A DNA stretch of 64,000 nt from Varroa destructor (taxonomy: Eukaryota; Arthropoda; Arachnida; Mesostigmata; Varroidae), in NCBI RefSeq assembly GCF_002443255.2, contig NW_019211455.1, positions 22,605,126 to 22,669,125 on the forward strand, read 5' to 3'. Below are positions 54,105 to 64,000 of the stretch, in pieces. Position numbers and translations under genes: made by a program. The notes beneath the pieces are model-generated. The model made no database searches. It was not told the DNA's origin and saw nothing but the letters and a program-made list of their open reading frames with translations. Each line of letters begins with the position of its first letter. Positions within the stretch are counted from its first letter, which is position 1.

Positions 54105-54178
54105 GAACGGCACGGAACCATATGCTATGGTAACACGTCGCAAAAGAAAGGCATTAGCCATCTAGACCATTCCACCGT
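54105..54178 (-). mobile_element. tRNA-like fragment, possible SINE head
   Basis: On the minus strand TGGTCTAGATGGCTAATGCC (plus 54150-54169) resembles a D-arm/A box, and GGTTCCGTGCC (plus 54109-54119) resembles a degenerate B box at tRNA-like spacing. No cloverleaf with paired acceptor and T arms is evident. The shared SINE body is not seen. Confidence 0.3.
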
Positions 54179-54431
54179 ACGGTAAACTACGGCAAATGAA
54201 AGAAACCATTTACGACGGACTAAAAACTCTCGCCGTTAAACATAGCATTCGACCGTATCCCACATTTCTCGATTCCATACCCTCACCTAACAAATCGGCA
54301 GTTGAAATAAGCAGGGCGAAAGTTAAGGCCATGGCATATCTGATCTTACATACCTTGAATACTAAATGTTTCAAATTCGAAACTCTCGATGATCCTCTAG
54401 TTTGAACAATGATGTGTACCTCGAATAATGT

Positions 54432-54490
54432 TCGATCTCGAACATCAATAACGGAAGCTTAATCAGCTGCCCTTGAACCACTGAGCCACT
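54432..54490 (-). mobile_element. tRNA-like fragment, possible SINE head
   Basis: On the minus strand TGGCTCAGTGGTT (plus 54476-54488) is a good A-box match, and GTTCGAGATC (plus 54434-54443) is a partial B box at tRNA-like spacing. The fold is not that of an intact tRNA. It lies about 250 bp from another tRNA-like fragment in the same orientation. Confidence 0.35.
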
Positions 54491-56984
54491 GTCTAGCCAT
54501 CCATATTGCCTGTAAAAGCTACTGATCTTTTTCGAACTGTTATATCAGATCACATCAAAGTAATAACAGTCTTCCACCGGCTAAATATTACAATCACTTA
54601 CTCTCTTCCATTAAACTAATCCATTTAGCCCAATTGTTCAATGCAAACCGGCCTTGAATTTTTTGCTTACTTCAACCGGCTCTGACAAATCCATAATAGT
54701 ATCACGCTACAAGATAAAAATGGTACCTTTACACGCGTTGTACCTTGAAAATAAAATGGCGACTGCACTGTGAAACTTGAAATGTTAAGGACATTAGTTT
54801 TATCCGCTTTCGCGTCTAGACGAGTCGTTGTGCACGTCACTTACGTGCGCACGATACATTCTTTAATAATCTTACGTTATTAATCAAAGTTTCACTTGCA
54901 AACGTCTCGATTTTTTCGTGGCGTGTATTTATTGAAAAGGAAAAGGCTTATCAACTAGACGGTGATTACACCATAATATATACACGCGTGCTATCAACAG
55001 CTAAAAGAAACTACGAACTATGTAGAAGTGACTTTTTCGTGTGTGTTGTAGGACAGTAGATTGAAATAGATTACTTGTTTTTACTAGATAATTAAAAAAG
55101 GCATGAAAGGGGAGTGAACAGGTGTCATCTTTGCCGCACGACTAAAAAGAAAACTATTAGAACGTAGAATATAAACTGCAGCTGTACGTATACTTGACGA
55201 ACCATTATAGTATATGGTAAAAGTAACTTTTCTTAATATAGTAGGACGTTAATAGGACCTGCATATATCGTGGTGGATCTTTTTCCTTCTAGCGCGAATG
55301 CTACGGTACCCGGTCAGTAGTGAGCTTCGTAGTTTCTACTACACAAAGGAACTAAAATATTTGAAGAGACGATCGAAGATCGGCATAACCGGGAGACCAG
55401 GGTACATACCATTGCATAGACAAGAAGTTACTGCGTAGGTATATGTTGCAGTGCAGAGTTCATCAACTATGACGTCTGGCATATGGTTACGTAGCTGATT
55501 ATTTCAAGCATCGATTTGGGCAGATTATTTTCTCTCAACTATACACTTTCTGCTTGATTCAATAAAGGAAATCACCGTTATAAAAGGAAAAGCTATCGAG
55601 CCCAAAGTATGAAAGCTGCGTAGTCCTTCCTTTTTTTCCATGTTCTTCGTTGTTCAACGGCACACTAATACACTCCAGGCTTTACTGTCCTTTTTGGGTT
55701 GTCTAATCCCCAGAAACACACTGAACGCTGTGTGACTGCATAGCCTTAAGGGAACTTTCAACGAGATATAGTGCGCTCGCACGCTTTGACAATGCAGACG
55801 GAGTGGACGGTAATGAAAGTGAATCGTTATGCGTTGGCAGGAAGACCCATGTTCTCAAAATTTAAACGACTGCTTTCGTTTATTATAGTAACAGCCTTGT
55901 AGAATATCTGCTGAACTTCCACAACTCATAAATGCTATCGTTAGTTTATTGTTGCGTAAATATCCGGGACGAACTTTGTTCAGTCACAGAAGCCAAACTT
56001 GAATAAGTTAGAAAGGCCATTTTGGTTGCTAGCAGTCGAATGTACGTTTCAGCTGCTGTGTTCATTCTAACCATTTAGGAAATCATTTATTTTCATACTA
56101 CGCAGAACCTGCTCTAGGACATCATAATTCGGACCAGTAGAATACCGTGTCGGATTTGTCAACTAACTACACACTGAAATTCTTCTAGTTTTGTCTAGGA
56201 ACAGACGTGCTTTAACGAACGTATGCAGATGTCACTCGTCTGCTCAGTTAGAGACCTGGCGGGCTTATTTGTGCTACGCATTCTCTGAGATATTCGCTCA
56301 GGCTGATGTATGTTTAAAAAATTGCCCAAGCTATGTCAAATAGACTATGGCATAGATAAGGTTGTTAGGGTCCTGGATTTTCTGAAATTTCAAGTTAATT
56401 GATTTCATAACACTATCTTACCACGCAATCACGTTCTATCGGTGTGGTACGATTACATTCTCTCTAGAGAATATCGTCGGTCACTATTAGGCGTTGATCG
56501 TATTTTAGGTGATAGGCCATTTAGCTGCTAGGCATTAGGTCGGGAAGTTTTAGGTCCTAGCTGGAAAATGAAACATACCGATGGAACGCCCACCATACAG
56601 GCTAAATTACGTTTCGCTCTCGGCCATTTTGTTCATCTGCGGTAAATGCAGTTGGAAGGCCTGTGATCTCTGTTAGCTTAACGTTTGACAATGCAATAAG
56701 GATTGCTATCGTCTATAAAAGGTACGTTTGTTGCAAGGCGAGACAAATGGGCAAAACAGGCCGTTGCGAAAAAAACCTTCTTGTACTATATTACGCATAA
56801 ATTGCATAAGGACTCGAAACTTTCCAAATAGAGGAAGAAGCACGCTTGTTACCATACCCGCCCTCACACCTCTGCTACACCGGAACAATGATCTTAGTAA
56901 CATGTATAAAGAGAGCCGCTTCATATCTAACGCGTTAGGAATTTCTAATTTGGTGCACAAGTATTAGTGCTGAGATCCAGTCAA
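54491..56984. other. unique AT-rich DNA, nothing supported
   Basis: Frames are of chance length. No RNA gene, repeat array or dispersed repeat is recognised. Confidence 0.4.
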
Positions 56985-57012
56985 GGCAGACTCGAACCCC
57001 GCAGTTCTGCTA
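56985..57012 (-). mobile_element. B-box/T-arm-like tRNA fragment
   Basis: On the minus strand GCGGGGTTCGAGTCTGCC can form a five-pair T arm (with G-T pairs) around a TTCGA-type loop. No A box or D arm is found upstream, so it is a tRNA remnant or a SINE head fragment and not a gene. Confidence 0.3.
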
Positions 57013-58790
57013 TAGGATTAACATTCGATATGATGATCTGAACTCGAAATTACTCTGCGTCATTGAACGCCAAAGTAATTTCGAGCAGAACTCAGATGAG
57101 TACTCCAACGACAATAGGATGGATGGAACGGATTTATTATATTGATTTGCTCTGTGCACTCATTCAACATTGTCTCAAAGGTACCACTTGTGCTTTACGA
57201 TGTGTTTTATGTTGTCGTACCAAAGGCCAATTTATACACTTGCGGGTCCATACAGTTTCCCTTTTTCTAATGTCCTTCATCGAGTCGCGTTATATGATAG
57301 GCCCACTGTGCTTCTAATTCATGCTCTTTGAATTTTCCTCCTTACCTAGGGCTGGCGCCGGGTAACCTCGAAAAATGTCTACATTAGCTCTGCCTAGAAT
57401 TCTTGCAGACATGATCCAGATACGCGCGAATTATTTGGGAATTGCTGGCTTGCTAAAGATATCGATAGATTTTGAACCTAACTTTTAACAATACCTATAC
57501 GATTCGGCCTATGCCCAATCAGTTAAAAACAGAGTATACAAGGTCTCTATTTATAAGTTCTCGGTTTTACCTTGGCCATTCAAATGTATATAAAGCACTA
57601 GAACAAGATAAAGTTATGATCGATGATTGGCGGCAAGAGATGTCAGGAAAGTTAGCTTTTGATAACTTTTCTTAAACTCCACCCGTGAGTTGATTTATAG
57701 CGGCTTTTGATCGTTTAATTTCCATCGATTTTAATTACCGCATAAAATTTGTGTACGAGAACTCGTTTTTCGTTGGCAGAATAGCACACCAATTTTCGTG
57801 AAATTTCTCGCTTTCATAGCATCTACTATACAGACAAATCTAGATGTCTGTTTTCGACTTTTTTGAACTTTTGAATCCTTAACAAGCAGCTCTACTCAAT
57901 GATATCCAGCTAAGAAAAGGTTTTCTGGTGCACTAATTCTAACCGTATATTTATAAGCAATAAGAACGTTGTAAACAGAGTAGCAGACGAAATATTCTTA
58001 AAAATAGAGACTTGCCAAGTTTAACCTGTAATTGCAGAATAGAAACTCACTGAAATCGTATTATAGTGTTCCCAAAGCATCTGATTACTCAATGTGAAAG
58101 AATCTCTGTGCTAGACATCAGTTAGCATAAGTTGTCAAACGATACTCACTGCGCCCTTTCACTGAGCTATATCATGAAAGCTTCGGGTCATTTTTAATGA
58201 CATAATAAAGGGCCTACTTTTTTCAAGTGATGCACTACCTAACGCTACCCCTTATTTCGATGTTATCAGACACGAGTAGTTCACAGAAAAAAACAGATTC
58301 TAGCCCCTCAACGATCCCTATTGTGTTTAACTGACCTTGCCTCTACCATCTTTTGAAGCGTTAAGGTAACCTCCGAGAAACTACCTTGCAAGGCTTTAGA
58401 ATCGAATCATATTGTAACGCAAACAACGATAAAGGCGCAGAAATTTACAGATAGCGCTACAACGTTTTGGGGAATATAGTATGCAGAAGTAGGCAGGCTG
58501 AGCAGGCGATCTTGGCGAGAAAATCCCTGGAGGGCACCATATCCCGTTTGAGACTCTGTTAATTTGCTCCAAAAACTACATAGTGTGTCCTGCTTATTTT
58601 CTTGACTTTGTTAGTGGCAAAGCTTCTTTGGCCTTTTGGCTTAGGAGTACCCGGAAACTCATACAGGAGCGAGATCTGCCACAATACGCTCAAATCGGCT
58701 TTTGGCCGTTTAAGGAACTTCTGAATTAGCCTTATATTTCAATATAACCATTCTATGAGTTAAGCTAGATATTTGAACTTGCACAGAGGT
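57013..58790. other. unique AT-rich DNA, nothing supported
   Basis: Only chance-length frames (up to 84 codons) were seen. Confidence 0.4.
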
Positions 58791-58994
58791 CTACGAAGAT
58801 CTCTCGGGCGCGCGCTGCTCAGTCTCTTGTAGGTCGTTATCAGCGAAAGTAAGAGGATGGCTTTTTTCGTCTTCGGTGTTTCCTTCACGAGTTTTTCGCC
58901 TAAAGGGAACTGTTTTGCGACATGGAGGGCCATAGCCAACGTGGTCTGCCTTATGAAATCCTGCCGTCACTTTTTCCAATTTCTTTATGGCCTA
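58791..58994 (-). CDS. candidate terminal coding segment, unrecognised product
   Basis: On the minus strand one frame is open for about 66 codons, from just after a TAG near 58995 to a TAG at 58791-58793. It has 35% G-first and 61% purine-first codons, among the strongest bias in the window. The peptide is hydrophilic (HVGYGPPCRKTVPFRRKTRE, then an acidic stretch with NTEDEK and LQETEQ), like a disordered tail. The antisense register on the plus strand is broken by stops, which favours the minus strand. The acceptor is poor and no ATG precedes it. No family is recognised. Confidence 0.22.
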
Positions 58995-59654
58995 CTAGTT
59001 GCTTTTTAAACACTATCGGGGTTACCATTAGTCTGCACTGGCAAATTTTCGGAGTGGACAAAATATAGGCAAACGATGGAACGAGTAAATAGTTGCCTAT
59101 GCAAATTGGTTAAAAAATAGTTCAGACTATTTTTCTGATGGGTTGCGTGCTTCTGTGCAGCACGTATTTGTCCTCATGGTTGGCATTCTTCGTGTCGTTG
59201 ACACGAATAGCGACATTTGGTATTATTATTAATCTCGGACCAACAACTTCTGCACAAGTACTTGCAATTACTCTTGAGCATTAATAATAACGTCCCCTAT
59301 TCAGTGCTTGGCTTAACTTCACTTATGGGAAGACAAAGGCTGCTAGCTTTGAGAGCAGCTTTTAAAGTTTTGCACCGCAATTTCTGCTGCAGTTCAAAGA
59401 ACTGATTAAGGCAGCGACTACGAGACCCTTCTTGTTAAAGGGCCGTTCGTAAAGCTGGCAGGCGTATATGCTGCATTAAAATTTCTCCGTGATCAGCCAA
59501 CGTATCCGTTTAAGCTGGTACTCTACCAGCTGCTTGCTTCCTAAAATAGTTTATGACACCGTTATTTTTTCTTGAATTCCGCTTGACGCAACTAACCGCT
59601 CGTAAAGTCCTCCAACTATAAGTCCCGGCCCACGTTGGTTTTAAATATTCCAAG

Positions 59655-59800
59655 TTTTCCATCCAGCACCGTCGTTAGGTATTCCATCAGACGGCTGACT
59701 CCCAGCCCGAAACGAAAGTTGTCCACGCTCGGACTGGAACTCAGACAACCACGTGCCTTTCGAGTTTAGCAGACAACGAACTTGCTGGTTTAGATTTGAC
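59655..59800 (-). mobile_element. tRNA-derived SINE, full-length-looking copy
   Basis: On the minus strand the head reads TTGTCTGCTAA, then the B box GAGTTCCAGTCC (plus 59731-59742). The core GGGAGTCAGCCGTCTGATGG is followed by CTAACGACGG and the end ATGGAAAA at 59655. This is the best B box of the minus-strand copies. The A box is degraded. Confidence 0.72.
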
Positions 59801-60049
59801 CAAAGGAACCGGTTTCTTAACCTGAATGCTCACCCGCCTCCTCCATCACAACGAACATCATGGGCGAACTGCACTCTAATAGGATCACGGAGAGCTGGGA
59901 AAGACTTGTTCACGCGTTGATAGTCTTTTAACGGTCTACCACCTAAAGGGACCGTTTCTAATATCTACCTTTTCAAGCTGCGCTAAGTTATGGCGTTACA
60001 AATGCGTTAGAGATTCATCATTCTTTTCTTTGTTTGCAACTATCTTTAG

Positions 60050-60067
60050 TTTAGAACAGAGCAAGAG
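60050..60067 (+). other. possible 18-nt microexon
   Basis: A pyrimidine-rich acceptor (TTTGTTTGCAACTATCTTTAG) and a consensus donor GAG/GTAAGTG lie only 18 nt apart. The interval would add six residues (FRTEQE in one frame). No flanking exons are established, so this is speculative. Confidence 0.08.
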
Positions 60068-60176
60068 GTAAGTGCAAGAGACGGACGAACAAATTATCTA
60101 TTGCTCTAAACAAACGCAATTAGTCCCGTGTCTTGCTATTGTTTAGGACACTCTGACATTTAATAACAGTAATAAT

Positions 60177-60193
60177 GATTATTATTATTATTG
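60177..60193. repeat. (ATT)n trinucleotide repeat
   Basis: A short uninterrupted ATT array of about five units. Confidence 0.85.
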
Positions 60194-61476
60194 CTTTTTA
60201 GTGGCTGTCTTGCTTAGTGACTTGCTTGCATTCTGGTAGTAAATACATCTATTTAATTCAAGTATCTTCAATGGGCTTGATAGACGGTGCCTGGTTTAAC
60301 TAATCAAATGGCTTAGAGATACGCATCATTTCAATACAAATGCACTGCTGTCCGACAACCGCAGTTATCCCTTTTGGCCATTATCCCAGCATTAATACCC
60401 TATTGGTTCGGTTAACTTTATCATTGTAGCCTCCATTGACGAACGGAAATAGCGAAATTGACGAACGGGGTTCATTAACATGTGTCCTTCTCGTAAACAA
60501 ATAGATGCCTCCAGGAATTCTTGTTTTCGCATCATCTTTTGCTAGGGGGCACGGTTTCTTGTTTGCAAATAATCCAATAGTTCCCGCTCTCCGAGAAATC
60601 GCTGGACCGTTGTGAGCAGCTGGGAAAAGAATGCCAGCAGAAATTTACAGTTCGTTTCCTCTTTTAGAAAAGGTGCCATCCGACTCATCTTCAGTGAATT
60701 GTATTTAACGCACACGGTACAGAGAACTGCCCTCACTTGCGCTGAATGAAGGAGGCCGTGAGGTATCTTAACAAATGCTGGAAGACGTAAGTAGTATTCA
60801 ACGTTCAGTGTGGTCACAGTAGAAAAACTAATGTGACAGAGTGATCGCTCTAGAGTAATGAATAGAGGGTGGGTCCTGTAGATACGAGGCGCTCTTCAGG
60901 ACGCCTTATCTGATTTTTAGCGCATACTCAATTTCGCAGTCGTTTGTGATAATCAACACCCGAAGCATGAGATATTCCATTATATAATAAGAATTTCCTA
61001 TGTATTTTTCGCATATATTGTGAGGAAAAAATTTTAATTATCTTGAGTTGCACTGCGTCTATAAGTAATGTATACACTCAATAGTGCTTGTAGAAAATTC
61101 TGAGACTCGTCTAGGGAATTTCTCGTTTATATTGCTGGTCTATGGACTGAAGCTTCCCCGAACCGATGCTTCCCTACAACGGGCAGTGATATTTTTGGCA
61201 AAATTCGAGTACATTGCATTGTCTGTGCACCGTTGCTCACCGTGCAGAAAGGCAACAGAAAATACTGAAAACACGGGTAGAAGAGCTAGTAGATAATGAC
61301 CTGGGCAATAGAGTTTTATGTACGACACTTTCATATATGTCGGGAAATGTATACGATGAGTAAATGGGTCCCATTTAACGTTAGGCATCTGTAAGTTCAA
61401 TACTACGCCCGCGTCATGGCTCATCGCCTTCAAGTTCATAAATCAAATGAAATAAAGCTAATTTGAAGCGACTACC

Positions 61477-61672
61477 ATGCCACAATTAGACGACATGATC
61501 GCTGGCGAACTTATGGAAAACAGAACAGTAAGTAGCAGGATTCGCTGCGACCTTACCGTTCTGTGAAGACGAACGTGTCCCCGCATAGAGTCACGTATGT
61601 TCACGGCTTAGATCTTAGACTGCGGAAATTCTATATGACACCAAGTTCTTCATCAAAGCTTTGCTTAGTTAA
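61477..61672 (+). CDS. candidate small two-exon ORF, 34 residues
   Basis: ATG at 61477 (context ACTACCATGC, with an in-frame TAA 15 nt upstream) reads MPQLDDMIAGELMENRT to a consensus phase-0 donor GTAAGT at 61528. 13 of 17 first positions are purine. A 91-nt interval ends in GGCTTAGATCTTAG at 61618, and the frame continues as TAEILYDTKFFIKALLS to TAA at 61670-61672. No homology is recognised. It may be the start of a longer gene with a different second exon, or chance. Confidence 0.2.
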
Positions 61673-62496
61673 AAAAAATTATTGGCACATATTGAAAAAG
61701 GAAAAAGCCCTTTTAGGTAATACTCACTCGATAGTAGCCTAGTTTAGGGTTTAATTTGAGGCCAAATGTTATATTAACTCGTAAAAATAACTGTTGTCGC
61801 ACATTATTAATGTGCTTCAACGACGTTCTTAGGACATTGCCATAGTGGCGTGTCACTCACACGCTGGGAATATCGTACTAAAAAATACGAGATCATGAGG
61901 TGACACGTCTGTTTCGTGAGTGCCCGATATGCGTCGTTGACTAGATAAGGGGATGCCACTTTTTACGGTGCATCAGAACTGGAACGTGGTAACTTAAGTT
62001 CAGTTCGACAATTTTGACAATCGTCTGTCGTACATCCCCAAGCCTAACGTGAAATGCTCTAAATTAACCGAATTGACAAACAGCTTTAGGAGATTTAGCC
62101 TTTTTCGTAAAGACAGTCTTGCTGGATTATAGGCTAAAATGCCATCATGGCTTGTTAATGGCCGAGCTTTATAGTGATATTGCATCAGCCGATTCCTCTC
62201 AGCACGAAGCAAGTGTATTCATTCTTAGATTTACATGTCAATTTCAACTGAGTAGGTAAGCCCGTTACAATCAGATTGCCACTGTGACACGATCTTGTTA
62301 GTATGCTTATCCAATCAATATGAAATAGGTCTGTTTTAGATTGTAAACAACGAGCTGGTACAATTCAAATAAACAATCGATGGCAAAATGAGGAGTACTC
62401 GTTTTGGAACAAGATCGACGATTTCGAAGCCTAAAGCGAAAATTAGAACCGAATCCAGCAAGGCTTCTTGGGTCAATCTCTTTCTATATTTCGAAT

Positions 62497-62604
62497 TTTA
62501 CGTCCGGTGTCGCCGTTAGGCATTCCGTCAGACGGCTGGCTCTCAGCATGAAACAAACCGTGTGTCTACGTCCGGCTTTAAGCCAAGATTACGATGTGTC
62601 TTGA
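62497..62604 (-). mobile_element. tRNA-derived SINE, partial or diverged head
   Basis: On the minus strand the body reads GAGAGCCAGCCGTCTGACGG then CCTAACGGCGACACCGGACG and ends TAAAA (plus 62497). It is closest to the copy at 53.1 kb. A degenerate B-box-like region lies at plus 62570-62587, and the A box is not recognisable. Confidence 0.65.
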
Positions 62605-62965
62605 TTACGATTGATTGTCCCACTGCAAGGTCTAATCACTCTAATTATGAACAACCTACAAAGATAACGCACCAACTACGGTTCGAGTGTATAAGGTCAT
62701 GCATACGTCGAGTTTATAATCAGTTTTTACGGATCCGAACTGGGTTTAGATATTGACACCTAAGTAAACAGATTCTCCCTAAAAGTCAAATAGGTTATTT
62801 CGGTGTTTGCGTTAAACAGCCCCTATCAGCCAACTTGAAAATATAATATGTTTACCCAGATCGGATCGCAGTGACTACGCTCAAGGCCCAATGTAAGGTT
62901 GGCAAACACATGGGTTATTATGCTCACAAAATAATACTTTCTTGTCGAATATATTCAAAACTTTG

Positions 62966-62967
<2 letters not shown>
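62605..62967. other. unique DNA, nothing supported
   Basis: No gene or repeat is seen between the SINE and the AT tract. Confidence 0.4.

Positions 62968-63009
<42 letters not shown>
62968..63009. repeat. (TA)n microsatellite running into the gap
   Basis: A pure TA array of at least 42 bp ends at the first N. Its true length is unknown, and it probably caused the assembly break. Confidence 0.97.
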
Positions 63010-63109
63010 NNNNNNNNNNNNNNNNNNNNNNNNNNNNNNNNNNNNNNNNNNNNNNNNNNNNNNNNNNNNNNNNNNNNNNNNNNNNNNNNNNNNNNNNNNN
63101 NNNNNNNNN
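63010..63109. other. assembly gap, 100 N
   Basis: Exactly 100 N, the usual placeholder for a gap of unknown size. Frames translated across it are meaningless. Confidence 0.99.
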
Positions 63110-63508
63110 ATATTGCTCAACAAAAAATTTGAATCTATCACCTAATTTTTTGGCTTTTTTTTCACATATATCTCTAAATACCTTTTATAAATAAAATGAC
63201 AGTTGTTTTATGACTCAATTTTGTATAATGCTTATCCAAGGATGCCAATTTAAATTCTAAATAATTCAAATCCTTTTTTGTAAACGTGTACTACAACTAA
63301 TCCCAACCGCATCCCCTTACCGCCGTGTACATCCAACAAGAATAACTGTAAGCCTATCAAATGTAGCAGCGTTTCATCTAATTCAATCATAGCAACAATG
63401 AGGTTGAAACTTCAATACACTTAACATGGCGTTCCGACAGATATTGAAGAAGGTCGATCCAATTATTCAGTCGTTCGGCCAATAGCGTCGTGTAAGACAA
63501 TTAGGAAC
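63110..63508. other. unique AT-rich DNA, nothing supported
   Basis: No frame, repeat or RNA gene could be supported. Confidence 0.4.
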
Positions 63509-63950
63509 TCAACAATTCCCGAAAAAAGGAACCCCTGAAGGACTTTGCTGGCCTTCACTCTTGCCGAACTTGAACATTTCGACGTACCAACGTTCAGATA
63601 GGGTTCCAGAAATAACTATAGCAATCAAGGGAATACAATAAAAAGCTATTATAGTATTCCCAATCGCATGGAACGTGTTTCCTTGTGCTCTAATATTCGT
63701 CGTCATTCAGCCTATCGCCTCTTTGCCTGTCGGCTAAATCTAATGTAACGTTTGAAATAGGCCTGGCAAAGTAGTAGGACCCGGTTGCAGAAGTTTGACT
63801 GTCCTCTGAACTTCGACCGAAGAGACGCTTCAACATACACACGGGTACATCACAGATTGAAGTGAGATATAGTTGACACAAATACGGGACCAGCTCACGT
63901 AGTAGGTGTAGGAGGGACGAATCATAAGGCCTAATGCTCATAATAAGCAA
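63509..63950 (-). CDS. two overlapping coding-like frames, unrecognised product
   Basis: Minus-strand frame one ends at 63690-63692 (TAG). Its last 51 codons have 35% G-first and 63% purine-first positions, include TSATGSYYFARPISNVTLDL, and end in the acidic NDDEY. Frame two (63706 to 63509) overlaps it by 17 nt and also has 63% purine-first codons. It includes a hydrophobic stretch IIAFYCIPLIAIVISGTL, which could be a membrane segment. They could be a terminal exon plus a second exon entered at ATATTAG, or one frame broken by an indel. I considered a potassium-channel-like segment, but the spacing does not fit. No family is recognised. Confidence 0.2.
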
Positions 63951-64000
63951 GCACTACATGTGTTCCTTTACTAAAAATGAACACCCACAAGCAATCATGA

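Noticed and set aside
60060..60150. Nested imperfect inverted repeats
   Set aside because: The candidate arms overlap and are mismatched, so no single stable structure was convincing.
62871..63194. ORFs of up to 107 codons across the (TA)n tract and N gap
   Set aside because: They consist of Tyr-Ile repeats and undetermined residues from the microsatellite and gap.
63560..63706. Two-pore potassium channel M2-like segment (CIPL motif)
   Set aside because: The spacing to the conserved upstream Gly and Tyr does not fit the family and no pore signature is present.
1..64000. CRISPR array, operon, phage or plasmid features
   Set aside because: No regularly spaced direct repeats, no tandem long ORFs and no bacterial signals. 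Base composition and repeats indicate eukaryotic DNA.

Overview
The window looks like non-genic or intronic DNA from a eukaryote, most likely an invertebrate animal. It is AT-rich (about 38-40% GC by eye), CpG is visibly common, and it holds many (AT)n tracts, one long (CT)n tract, long C homopolymers, tRNA-derived SINE copies and a 100-N scaffold gap. Nothing resembles bacterial or viral organisation: there are no operons, no Shine-Dalgarno-led genes and no adjacent long ORFs. An arthropod with large introns is my best guess, but no marker gene confirms it.

No protein-coding gene could be recognised. The longest start-to-stop reading frame is about 141 codons (6213-6638, minus). At this base composition roughly one codon in 15 is a stop, so the longest random frame expected in 64 kb over six frames is about 130-140 codons. 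ORF length alone therefore gives no evidence for a gene. Short segments that combine splice-site-like borders, one open frame and purine-first (G-first) codon bias are listed as low-confidence candidate exons. My rough estimate is that tens of similar arrangements would occur by chance, so most of them are probably not real. No protein family was recognised in any of them.

The best-supported content is repetitive. One tRNA-derived SINE family has five copies. Two are on the plus strand (about 14.94-15.06 and 16.10-16.22 kb) and three on the minus strand (53.09-53.22, 59.66-59.80 and 62.50-62.60 kb). They share Pol III box-like sequences, a core around AGCCAGCCGT, and for the three minus copies the same A-ending 3' end. 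Weaker tRNA-like pieces lie at 54.1-54.5 and 57.0 kb. There are three striking inverted repeats: a perfect 46-bp palindrome followed by a T-rich tract (41.19 kb), a 23-bp stem with a 9-nt loop (6.22 kb), and an (AT)n core flanked by perfect 12-bp arms (23.19 kb).

Layout: 0-10 kb is mostly unique AT-rich DNA with the 6.2 kb hairpin. 11.7-12.1 kb is a GC-richer island open on both strands. 14.9-16.3 kb has two SINEs. 18-25 kb has microsatellites. 26.0-29.2 kb is the most GC-rich stretch and has several open frames, including a possible intron-containing small ORF. 29-52 kb is largely featureless, with simple repeats and the 46-bp palindrome. 52-63 kb has the minus-strand SINE cluster and several exon-like segments. 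63.01-63.11 kb is the gap, next to an (AT)n tract. No complete novel system could be demonstrated.
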